Assembly (NCBI GenBank): GCA_903970565.1
Contig: CAJCJE010000786.1
Coordinates: 1 to 9,006 of the forward strand
From: Candidatus Melainabacteria bacterium
GTDB taxonomy: Bacteria > Actinomycetota > Actinomycetes > Mycobacteriales > Pseudonocardiaceae
Length of the DNA: 9,006 nt
Direction of reading: 5' to 3'
Position numbers and translations under genes: made by a program. This document shows, piece by piece, positions 1-5,469 of this stretch (position 1 is the first letter of the stretch; every line of letters begins with the position of its first letter). The notes under the pieces are model-generated. The model was given only the letters and a program-made list of their open reading frames with translations. It did not search any database and was not told where the DNA came from.

Positions 1-548
1 CCGTGGTGGTCGCGGGCCCCATGGCCCGCGAACTGCCGGCCCGTCGCTTCTACACCACCTCCTCCTGCGGGGTGTGTGGAAAGGCCGCGCTGGACGCGGT
101 CCGGCTGGCGACCCGGTTCCCGCCCGCCTCCGCGCCGTGCCCGGTGACCCCGGAGCTGTTGCTGGGCCTGCCCGACAAGCTGCGCGGACAGCAGCGGGTG
201 TTCGGGACCACGGGCGGGCTGCACGCGGCCGGCCTGTTCCGCTCCGACGGCAGCATGATCGCGGTGCGGGAGGACGTCGGCCGGCACAACGCGGTGGACA
301 AGGTACTCGGCGCGGCGCTGCTGGCCGAGGAGGTGCCGCTGTCGGACTCGGTGCTGATGGTCTCCGGCCGGACCTCGTTCGAACTCGTGCAGAAGGCCGC
401 GATGGCCGGGGTGCCGATCCTCGCGGCCGTGTCCGCGCCGTCCTCGCTGGCGGTGGAACTGGCCGAGGAACAGGGCATCACGCTGATCGGTTTCCTGCGC
501 GGCGACTCGATGAACGTGTACACCGGCGCGGCCCGCGTCAAGACCTGA
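1..548 (+). CDS. fdhD: Formate dehydrogenase accessory sulfurtransferase FdhD (5'-truncated by window edge)
   Basis: This is the C-terminal two-thirds (about 181 residues) of FdhD. The family is usually about 270-280 aa, so the start lies upstream of the window; the first complete codon is at base 3. FdhD takes sulfur from a cysteine desulfurase and passes it to the bis-MGD molybdenum cofactor, which formate dehydrogenase needs for activity; it acts in the cytoplasm. The conserved CxxC loop is visible as [10 protein letters not shown] (codons at about 57-86). The core motifs [28 protein letters not shown] and [13 protein letters not shown] follow. The frame ends at TGA 546-548. No formate dehydrogenase gene is visible here, so any partner lies upstream or elsewhere. 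The family call is very secure; only the N-terminus is unknown. Confidence 0.96.
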   Translation, partial: VVVAGPMARELPARRFYTTSSCGVCGKAALDAVRLATRFPPASAPCPVTPELLLGLPDKLRGQQRVFGTTGGLHAAGLFRSDGSMIAVREDVGRHNAVDKVLGAALLAEEVPLSDSVLMVSGRTSFELVQKAAMAGVPILAAVSAPSSLAVELAEEQGITLIGFLRGDSMNVYTGAARVKT

Positions 549-564
549 GCACCGCCAACCGCTC

Positions 565-615
565 GGTCGACACCTTGTCGAGCACACCTTTCGACCAGGG
601 CCGTCACCCGGTCGA
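565..615. repeat. Cluster of three GGTCGA hexamers upstream of the glycosyltransferase gene
   Basis: GGTCGA occurs at 565-570, as its complement TCGACC at 591-596, and again as GGTCGA at 610-615. This makes two overlapping inverted-repeat pairs in the 103-nt gap between fdhD and the glycosyltransferase. It could be a regulator-binding cluster or a weak fdhD terminator. GC-rich DNA produces such hexamers by chance, so support is modest. Confidence 0.25.
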
Positions 616-639
616 GGTCGGTCGCGTTCCGGACCCGGC

Positions 640-645
640 TAAGCT
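640..645 (+). promoter_or_regulatory. Possible -10 element of a leaderless glycosyltransferase transcript
   Basis: TAAGCT fits the actinobacterial TANNNT -10 pattern. It ends 6 nt before the GTG at 652, the spacing expected when the transcript begins at the start codon. No Shine-Dalgarno-like run precedes that GTG, which agrees with a leaderless mRNA. I see no convincing -35. Confidence 0.35.
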
Positions 646-651
646 CGCCGA

Positions 652-1812
652 GTGCGATTGGTATTCACGTCACTGGCCTCACACGGCCACATGTATCCCC
701 TGCTCCCGTTGGCGATCGCGGCCCGGGACGCCGGCCACGACGTCGTTTTCGCGACGGGGGCGGACTTCCTGCCGACCGCGCGCAAGGCCGGTCTGGAGGC
801 GGTCGCCGCCGGCATCGGTATCCGCGACGCCTTCACCGCCGCGATGGCCGGCAGGGTCGAACAGGGCTGGCAGCTCCCGGAGTCGGAGGTCGCCCCGATC
901 CGGGCGAACGTCTTCGGTGCCGAGCTGCCCAGCCGGTTCGTCGCCGACCTCGGCGAGGTCTTCGAGCGGACGCGGCCCGACCTGGTGGTCTACGAGGCGA
1001 TGAACCCCGGCGGCGCGTTCGCGGCCCAACTCGCCGGGATTCCGGCCGTCTGCCACGGGTTCGGCCGGGTCGCCACCAGCGAGACGACCGCGGGCATGAC
1101 CGACAGGCTGGCCGACTACGCCCGCGAGATCGGCGTCGACGGAGCCGACTTCCCCGGTTTCGGCAACCCGTTCCTCGACATCTGCCCGGAATCCGCGCAG
1201 GTACCGAAGTTCCTGGAGACCCCGAACCGCCGGCTGCTGCGCCCGGTCGGCTGGAACGAGCCGGGCGACCTGCCGGCCGGCATCGCCGACCGGGATTCCG
1301 GCCGTCCGCTGATCTACCTGACCCTGGGCACCGTCATGGGCGACGCCCCGGTCCTGCGCACGGCCGTCGCCGGCCTGTCCGCGCTCGACGCGGACATCCT
1401 GGTCGCCACCGGCCCCACGGTCAGCATCGAGGCTCTCGGTGAGGTGCCGTCGAACGTCCGGCTCACGGCCTGGGTTCCGCAGGCGGAGCTGCTCGGGCAC
1501 CTGGACCTGATCGTGCATCACGGTGGCAGCGGCAGCACCCTGGGGTCGTTCGGTGCCGGGCTGCCGCAACTGCTGCTGCCGCAGGGCGCGGACCAGTTCA
1601 CCAACGCCGAGGCGGTGCGCGAACTCGGCGTCGGTGACCGGCTGCTCGGCGACGAGGTCACCGCGGAGGCCGTCACCGCCCAGGCCCGCAGGCTGCTCAC
1701 CGACTCGGGCGTGCAGGCGGCGACCGCCCGGATGGCCGCCGAGGTGGCCGCCATGCCCTCGCCGGCCGAGGTCGCCGAGACGCTGCCCACCCTGGCCGGC
1801 CTCACCGCCTGA
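652..1812 (+). CDS. GT-B fold family 1 glycosyltransferase (macrolide/EryCIII-like)
   Basis: A cytoplasmic glycosyltransferase of 386 aa, the usual length for bacterial natural-product GT1 enzymes. It would move a sugar from an NDP- or UDP-sugar to a small hydrophobic acceptor. The N-terminal acceptor domain opens with SLASHGHMYPLLPLA; His13 in GHMYP sits where the family's catalytic base lies. The C-terminal donor domain carries HHGGSGST (residues 289-296) followed by LPQGADQ (305-315, with Asp314-Gln315), the nucleotide-sugar-binding signature. The GTG at 652 is chosen because the protein then begins directly on the first beta strand (MRLVFTS). There is no ribosome-binding site, but a -10-like TAAGCT suggests leaderless expression. 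No polyketide, deoxysugar or transport gene lies nearby, so donor and acceptor cannot be told. It could modify a self-made metabolite or detoxify a foreign one. Confidence 0.9.
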   Translation: MRLVFTSLASHGHMYPLLPLAIAARDAGHDVVFATGADFLPTARKAGLEAVAAGIGIRDAFTAAMAGRVEQGWQLPESEVAPIRANVFGAELPSRFVADLGEVFERTRPDLVVYEAMNPGGAFAAQLAGIPAVCHGFGRVATSETTAGMTDRLADYAREIGVDGADFPGFGNPFLDICPESAQVPKFLETPNRRLLRPVGWNEPGDLPAGIADRDSGRPLIYLTLGTVMGDAPVLRTAVAGLSALDADILVATGPTVSIEALGEVPSNVRLTAWVPQAELLGHLDLIVHHGGSGSTLGSFGAGLPQLLLPQGADQFTNAEAVRELGVGDRLLGDEVTAEAVTAQARRLLTDSGVQAATARMAAEVAAMPSPAEVAETLPTLAGLTA

Positions 1813-1821
1813 GCGGTCGAT

Positions 1822-1876
1822 CTGGTGCCGGCGAGGGCGAAACGTCGGTGGGTGTGCCTAGCATCGCCGGCACCAG
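1822..1876. repeat. Perfect 13-bp inverted repeat, 42-bp centre spacing, before the isochorismatase-family gene
   Basis: The arm CTGGTGCCGGCGA (1822-1834) is exactly complementary to TCGCCGGCACCAG (1864-1876), with 29 nt between. Each arm holds the palindrome GCCGGC, so each could be a dimer site. The arm centres are 42 bp apart, about four helical turns. A TANNNT-type TAGCAT (1859-1864) lies between the arms and abuts the right one. It may be a paired operator for the downstream gene, or an RNA hairpin (terminator or leader structure) after the glycosyltransferase. Confidence 0.55.
1859..1864 (+). promoter_or_regulatory. Possible -10 element for the isochorismatase-family gene
   Basis: TAGCAT matches TANNNT. 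Transcription would begin near base 1871, inside the right arm of the inverted repeat, giving a leader of about 31 nt that includes the AGGAGA ribosome-binding site. No -35 resembling TTGACA is visible, so this is tentative. Confidence 0.3.
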
Positions 1877-1890
1877 GTTCAGCAACCGTC

Positions 1891-1896
1891 AGGAGA
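1891..1896 (+). promoter_or_regulatory. Shine-Dalgarno site deciding the ATG at 1902
   Basis: AGGAGA lies 5 nt before ATG 1902. The frame is open further upstream to a GTG at 1848, but that codon has no ribosome-binding site and lies between the arms of the inverted repeat. ATG 1902 is therefore the better start. Confidence 0.8.
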
Positions 1897-1901
1897 AGCC
1901 G

Positions 1902-2468
1902 ATGACCACGCTCGCCAACCGGCCGAACAGTGCGCTGTTGGTCATCGACGTGCAGAACGACGTCGTGCGCAACGCCTACGACCGGGACACCGTCGTCGCC
2001 ACCATCCGCGCCCTCGTCGAGAAGGCGCGGGCCGCCGACGTCGCGGTGGTGTGGGTCCAGCACAACAGCGAGGAGTTGCCGCCGGACACCGAGGGCTGGC
2101 GGTACGTGCCCGAACTCCTCCGGCGGGATTCCGAGCCGTTGGTGCAGAAGGCGTACGGGGATTCGTTCGAGGAGACCGAGCTGGAATCGGTGCTCGCCGC
2201 GCGCGGCATCGGACGGCTGTTCGTCTCGGGCGCCCAGACCGACGCCTGCATCCGGGCGACCCTGCACGGGGCGATCGGCCGGGGATACGACGCGACGCTG
2301 GTCGCCGACGCGCACACCACCGAGGACCTGTCCGCCTACGGTGCGCCGCCACCGGCCGCGGTCATCGCCCACACGAACCTGTACTGGCGCTATCACACGG
2401 CTCCCGGCCGGACCGCCGGCACGGTCGACGCCGCCGACCTCGATTTCGCCGTGACCACCAGTTCCTGA
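1902..2468 (+). CDS. Isochorismatase-family cysteine hydrolase
   Basis: A 188-aa cytoplasmic hydrolase, full length for the family, which includes nicotinamidases, ureidoacrylate and carbamoyl amidases, and isochorismatases. The catalytic triad is complete: Asp16 (ALLVIDVQNDVV), Lys83 (PLVQKAYGDSF) and nucleophile Cys116 in SGAQTDACIRAT. These residues hydrolyse an amide or vinyl-ether substrate through a cysteine intermediate. Nothing shows the true substrate. No siderophore or NAD-salvage gene is adjacent, so a specific isochorismatase or nicotinamidase label is not justified. It follows the glycosyltransferase by 89 nt and could be co-transcribed, but the large inverted repeat and -10-like element in the gap suggest its own control. 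It converges on the SDR gene. The start is set by AGGAGA; the longer GTG-1848 version would add 18 unconserved residues. Confidence 0.92.
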   Translation: MTTLANRPNSALLVIDVQNDVVRNAYDRDTVVATIRALVEKARAADVAVVWVQHNSEELPPDTEGWRYVPELLRRDSEPLVQKAYGDSFEETELESVLAARGIGRLFVSGAQTDACIRATLHGAIGRGYDATLVADAHTTEDLSAYGAPPPAAVIAHTNLYWRYHTAPGRTAGTVDAADLDFAVTTSS

Positions 2469-2553
2469 CCACTGGCGCGCGTGTTGATCAGTCGCGAGTG
2501 GACAGAGGCGGCTCGGCCGCGCGAACTCGTCGGCGAGGCGAAGGTGGAGGTGG

Positions 2554-2581
2554 ACCGACCCGGCGCCGCCGCCGCGTCGGT
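2554..2581. terminator. Possible bidirectional terminator between convergent genes
   Basis: ACCGAC (2554-2559) pairs with GTCGGT (2576-2581) across a 16-nt GC-rich loop that holds the palindrome CGGCGCCG. It lies in the 139-nt gap between the convergent hydrolase (stop 2468) and SDR (stop 2608). There is no T-tract and the loop is long, so support is weak. Nothing else is evident in this gap. Confidence 0.3.
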
Positions 2582-2607
2582 TCACGACCTCCGGACTGCG
2601 CGGCTTC

Positions 2608-3306
2608 CTACCAGGGCAGGGTTCCGTTCCGGTCGAAGTAGCCGCCCGTCGGGCCGTCGGGTTCCACCTGCGCCATCCGGACGATGATCTCGGCGCCCTG
2701 TTCGACGGTCTGGACGCCGCTGTTGCCGTTCAGGTCGGTCTTGGTGTATCCGGGCTCGACCGCGTTGATCCGGATGTTCGGGAACGCCTTCGAGTACTGC
2801 ACGGTGATCATGTTGACCGCGGTCTTGGAGGCCGGATAGGCCACGCCCGGATACACGTAGGCCGGGTTGGTCGCTCCGGTGATGGAGGCCAGGCCGCTGC
2901 TGACGTTGACGATCACCGGGGCGGCGGAGCGTTGCAGCAGCGGCAGGAAGGCGTGCAGGACGCGCACCACGCCGAAGACGTTCGTGTCGAACACGTGGCG
3001 CATGAGGTCGGCGGTGGTGTCGGCGGCGCCGATCACCTCGTTGTTCTCGGTGCGCTGCTCGATGCCGGCATTGTTGACCAGGACATCCAGTCCGCCGTCG
3101 ACCTCGATGGTCTTCACCGCCGCCGCGACGGAATCGTCGTCGGTGACGTCGAGGTGGACCAGCCGCGCGCCCAGCTGCTCGGCGGCCCGGCGCCCGCGCT
3201 CGGCATCCCTGCTGCCGATGTAGACGGTGTGGCCGGCCGCGAGGAGTCGACGGGCGGTCTCGAAGCCCAGGCCCTTGTTCCCACCGGTGATCAGTGTTGT
3301 CGTCAT
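2608..3306 (-). CDS. Short-chain dehydrogenase/reductase (SDR) family oxidoreductase
   Basis: A 232-aa classical SDR that would use NAD(P)(H) to oxidise or reduce a carbonyl/alcohol pair in the cytoplasm. All hallmarks are present: the glycine-rich cofactor motif TGGNKGLG (residues 7-14), NNAG (78-81), Asn109 (DTNVFG), Ser136/Ser137 (NVSSG), the YPASK catalytic motif with Tyr157 and Lys161, and PGYTKTD (185-191). Arg33 after beta-2 (GSRD) suggests NADP(H) preference, which is inference. The ATG at 3306 is chosen because GGAAG lies 8 nt before it; a GTG two codons upstream has only 2 nt from that site. It is transcribed divergently from the XRE/MmyB-like regulator, which is therefore its probable controller. 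The substrate is unknown. Confidence 0.93.
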   Translation of the reverse strand: MTTTLITGGNKGLGFETARRLLAAGHTVYIGSRDAERGRRAAEQLGARLVHLDVTDDDSVAAAVKTIEVDGGLDVLVNNAGIEQRTENNEVIGAADTTADLMRHVFDTNVFGVVRVLHAFLPLLQRSAAPVIVNVSSGLASITGATNPAYVYPGVAYPASKTAVNMITVQYSKAFPNIRINAVEPGYTKTDLNGNSGVQTVEQGAEIIVRMAQVEPDGPTGGYFDRNGTLPW

Positions 3307-3314
3307 ACCCACAG

Positions 3315-3319
3315 CTTCC
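3315..3319 (-). promoter_or_regulatory. Shine-Dalgarno site deciding the SDR start
   Basis: On the - strand GGAAG (CTTCC on +) stands 8 nt before ATG 3306 but only 2 nt before the in-frame GTG 3312. This favours the ATG. Confidence 0.6.
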
Positions 3320-3342
3320 GGTTCCGACGGCGCGGGAGCCAG

Positions 3343-3390
3343 TCGACCGGTCTTCCTGGGACTGCCGGTACCAGGCAGGCCCTCGACCGG
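3343..3390. promoter_or_regulatory. Candidate operator region between divergent SDR and regulator genes
   Basis: The 101-nt gap (3307-3407) holds a direct repeat TCGACCGG at 3343-3350 and 3383-3390, exactly 40 bp apart. Between the copies lie two overlapping inverted repeats: CCTGG (3355-3359)/CCAGG (3371-3375) and CTGCC (3362-3366)/GGCAG (3374-3378). Both promoters must sit in this gap, so these repeats are the natural place for the regulator to bind. Binding itself is inference. Confidence 0.4.
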
Positions 3391-3407
3391 GCGGGCACAC
3401 TGGAGGC

Positions 3408-4247
3408 ATGGCGACGGCGGAGTTCGGCCAAGCGGTGCGCCGCTGGCGCGACCGGGTGGCGCCGGAGACCGCCGGGCTGCCCGTCGGGGGCCGGCGGCGC
3501 GCGGCCGGGCTGCGTCGTGAGGAGTTGGCCCTGCTGGCCGGGATCTCCGTCGACTACGTCACCCGGCTGGAACAGGGCCGCGCGGCCAATCCCTCCGCGC
3601 AGGTGGTCGAGGCGCTGACCAGGGCACTGCGCCTGTCGCAGACCGAGCGGGCCCACCTGTTCCGGCTGGCCGGGCTGGTGCCGCCGGGGCCGCAGACCGT
3701 GCCCGCGTACCTCACCCCGAGCGTCCAGCGGCTGCTGGACAGGCTGACCGGCACCCCCGTCGCGGTCTACGACGCGGCCTGGACCCTGCTGCTGGCCAAT
3801 CCGCCGTACGCGGCGCTGATGGGTGATCCCTCCGGCTGGCGCGGCCACGAACGCAACGCCGTGTGGCGCAACCTGGTCGGGCCGGGCAGCCGGGTCCGGC
3901 ACACGCCGACCTCCCGCCGCGCGTTGGAGGCCGCGCAGGTCGCCGAACTGCGTGCGACCGCCGGCAGATACCCGGCCGACCAGTACCTGCGGCGGCTGGT
4001 CGCGGAGTTGCGCGCGAGAAGTGCCCGGTTCGCCGAACTGTGGGATTCCGGCGACGTCGGACAGCACCAGGCCGCGCGCAAGACCATCGATCATCCGCAG
4101 GTGGGCCCCGTGACGCTGGACTGTGACGTGCTCAGCGTGGCGTCCGGCGACCTCCGGATCATGATCTACACGGCCGAGCCCGGCACCGAGGATGCCGAAC
4201 GACTCGCGTTACTCACCGTGCTCGGTACACAGACGCTCGTCGGATAG
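3408..4247 (+). CDS. XRE-family transcriptional regulator with MmyB-like ligand-binding domain
   Basis: A 279-aa DNA-binding regulator. The N-terminal helix-turn-helix covers about residues 10-88, with the recognition region RREELALLAGISVDYVTRLE (36-55). Residues about 105-275 match the PAS-like C-terminal domain of MmyB-type regulators, which contacts small ligands; visible landmarks are YDAAWTLLLANPPYAALMG, DQYLRRLVAELRARS, HPQVGPVTLDCDVLSV and IMIYTAEPGTEDAERL. Proteins of this kind are often encoded beside oxidoreductase genes, as with the divergent SDR here. It probably controls the SDR and itself through the shared gap. The frame is open upstream to 3294, but that would overlap the SDR start. 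ATG 3408 gives the usual family N-terminus. GGAGG (3402-3406) is only 1 nt from that ATG, too close for normal initiation, so a leaderless transcript is possible. The ligand is unknown. Confidence 0.92.
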   Translation: MATAEFGQAVRRWRDRVAPETAGLPVGGRRRAAGLRREELALLAGISVDYVTRLEQGRAANPSAQVVEALTRALRLSQTERAHLFRLAGLVPPGPQTVPAYLTPSVQRLLDRLTGTPVAVYDAAWTLLLANPPYAALMGDPSGWRGHERNAVWRNLVGPGSRVRHTPTSRRALEAAQVAELRATAGRYPADQYLRRLVAELRARSARFAELWDSGDVGQHQAARKTIDHPQVGPVTLDCDVLSVASGDLRIMIYTAEPGTEDAERLALLTVLGTQTLVG

Positions 4248-4291
4248 CCACCCGTTCGGGGCGTTCTGCTGAGCGGTCATTAAGAGATCCC

Positions 4292-4308
4292 CGAGAATTC
4301 AACGAGAA
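4292..4308. repeat. CGAGAA direct repeat with 11-bp period
   Basis: CGAGAA at 4292-4297 recurs at 4303-4308, one helical turn apart, in the relatively A-rich part of the 162-nt gap before the alpha/beta hydrolase gene. A further GAGA lies at 4284-4287. Such 11-bp-period half-sites are typical of some response-regulator operators. Two 6-mers alone are weak support. The rest of this gap shows only a 4-bp hairpin (CCCG/CGGG, 4251-4260) after the regulator gene. Confidence 0.25.
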
Positions 4309-4409
4309 ACCTCCCACAAGCAACCGAACAGGGCGCCCGGTCGTCTTTGCTGGTGACAGGCAGGGCCGCCACTACACGGGTACTGGTGGCCGAGGGGTAC
4401 GGGGGCGGT

Positions 4410-5357
4410 ATGAACGAGGACACCGAGGCAGAGGCCGCGGCCAGATCCAGACGGATCAGCCGGCGCAGCCTGCTGATCGGGGCGGGCGGGATCGGCCTGG
4501 CCACCGGCGGGTTCGCGGTGGGGACGGCGACCGGCGTAATCAAGCTCAACCCGGTCTGGACGCACACCATCAGTTCCATCGGCCAACTCCCTGCCCCGAC
4601 CACCAGCACGGACGTGGCAGCGGTGGGCCAGGTGACCACGACGGTGGCCAACGTCTACTCCCGCACCAGGGGCGCCAATCTGAACCTGGTCACCTTCCTG
4701 CCCGGTCACCTCGACCCGGCCACGCTGCCGGTCGTCCTACTGTTGCCGGGCACCCCCGGCGATCCCCGGCGAACCGTGCCGGGGCTGTCCGAGGCGCTGG
4801 CGACCGAGGCCGCCACCGGTGGCCGCCCGTTCGCGGTGGTCGCCCTGGACGGCGGCGACGGCGGCTGGCACCAGCAACAGCCGGGCGCCGACCCGATGGA
4901 CGTGCTCGTCGACGAACTGCCGGACTGGCTGGCCGCGCACTCCCTGCGCGGGGTGCCGGTGGCCGTGGCCGGGATCGGGATGGGTGGTTTCGACGCGCTG
5001 CTCTACGCGCGACGCCGCAACGAGCGGCACGATCCGGTCACCGCGGTGGCCACCGTCGCACCGGGCCTGGCCACCTCCTGGCCGCAGGTCAGCAGCCGGC
5101 ACACCTTCCTCAACTCCGCCCAGTGGGAGTCGCTGGACCCGCTGCGGCACATCGGCGACCTCGGCCGCGCCGCCATCGGCGTGTGGTGCGGGGACCGCGA
5201 TCCGAACCGGGCCGCGATCGAGGAGTTCGTCACGCTGGCCCACCCGCAGGTCGTGGACATCGGCCGGCCGGGGCACAGCGGTACGAACTTCCGCTCGACG
5301 CTGGCCGACGTGCTGCGATTCCTGGCCAGGAACCTGCCGGGCAGCGTACGGGGCTGA
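4410..5357 (+). CDS. Tat-exported alpha/beta-hydrolase-fold protein with nucleophile Ser replaced by Gly
   Basis: A 315-aa protein resembling the secreted esterase-like alpha/beta hydrolases of actinomycetes. Residues 12-43 form a twin-arginine signal: basic SRRISRRSLLI (Arg18-Arg19) followed by a Gly/Ala-rich hydrophobic stretch, so it should be exported folded or anchored. The hydrolase core follows: beta strand and oxyanion region LPVVLLLPGTPGDP (106-119), ALDGGDGGWH (145-154), the nucleophile elbow AGIGMGGFDALLYA (187-200), CGDRDP (260-265) with candidate acid Asp262 or Asp264, and PGHSG (287-291) with His289. The elbow should read GxSxG but residue 190 is Gly (codon ggg at 4977-4979). 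The usual oxyanion HG is also LPG. Acid and histidine are kept, so it may be a pseudoenzyme or use another chemistry. ATG 4410 is chosen because it puts the Tat motif near the N-terminus; an in-frame TTG at 4347 would add 21 residues. Confidence 0.78.
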   Translation: MNEDTEAEAAARSRRISRRSLLIGAGGIGLATGGFAVGTATGVIKLNPVWTHTISSIGQLPAPTTSTDVAAVGQVTTTVANVYSRTRGANLNLVTFLPGHLDPATLPVVLLLPGTPGDPRRTVPGLSEALATEAATGGRPFAVVALDGGDGGWHQQQPGADPMDVLVDELPDWLAAHSLRGVPVAVAGIGMGGFDALLYARRRNERHDPVTAVATVAPGLATSWPQVSSRHTFLNSAQWESLDPLRHIGDLGRAAIGVWCGDRDPNRAAIEEFVTLAHPQVVDIGRPGHSGTNFRSTLADVLRFLARNLPGSVRG

Positions 5358-5390
5358 GCCCGATCTCGGCACCGGTCAGGCTGGGGACGG

Positions 5391-5437
5391 ACGAAGGGCG
5401 CCGGCTGCCATTGTCGTGGCAGCCGGCGCCCTGTCGT
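5391..5437. terminator. Bidirectional hairpin terminator between the hydrolase gene and clpX
   Basis: AGGGCGCCGGCTGCCA (5395-5410) pairs perfectly with TGGCAGCCGGCGCCCT (5417-5432) across the loop TTGTCG. The flanks ACGA (5391-5394) and TCGT (5434-5437) extend the stem to 20 pairs with one bulged base. It sits between two converging stop codons (5357 and 5470), so it can serve both strands. No T-tract follows, as is common for actinobacterial terminators. Confidence 0.88.
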
Positions 5438-5469
5438 AGTGCAACCCTGTCGTCGTGCGAAAGAACCGC

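Noticed and set aside
74..1003. Long + strand open frame of 309 codons across fdhD and the glycosyltransferase start
   Set aside because: It is out of frame with two clear protein families, is Arg/Pro/Gly-rich in the manner of GC-rich shadow frames, and shows no motif.
1848..1901. GTG 1848 as start of the cysteine hydrolase
   Set aside because: It has no ribosome-binding site, lies between the arms of the inverted repeat, and adds residues not typical of the family; AGGAGA points to ATG 1902.
1902..2468. Siderophore (isochorismate to DHB) role for the cysteine hydrolase
   Set aside because: No entA, entC or entE-like or NRPS gene is adjacent, and the protein lacks an aryl-carrier domain. 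Only the superfamily is supported.
679..2585. Two long - strand open frames (679-1569 and 1518-2585) opposite the glycosyltransferase and cysteine hydrolase genes
   Set aside because: Antisense shadows of high-GC genes. Their translations are low-complexity Arg/Gly/Val-rich and match no family I know.
3294..3407. N-terminal extension of the XRE regulator
   Set aside because: It would run through the shared promoter gap and over the SDR start. The family N-terminus begins at the ATG at 3408.
4347..4409. TTG 4347 as start of the exported hydrolase
   Set aside because: It would push the twin-arginine motif about 40 residues in, with no good ribosome-binding site; ATG 4410 gives a normal Tat signal.
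2608..5357. SDR, regulator and serine-less hydrolase as one new multi-gene system
   Set aside because: The regulator and hydrolase are 162 nt apart with their own upstream repeats, and nothing ties a cytosolic SDR to an exported protein in function. A comparison of gene order across genomes would be needed to revive the idea.
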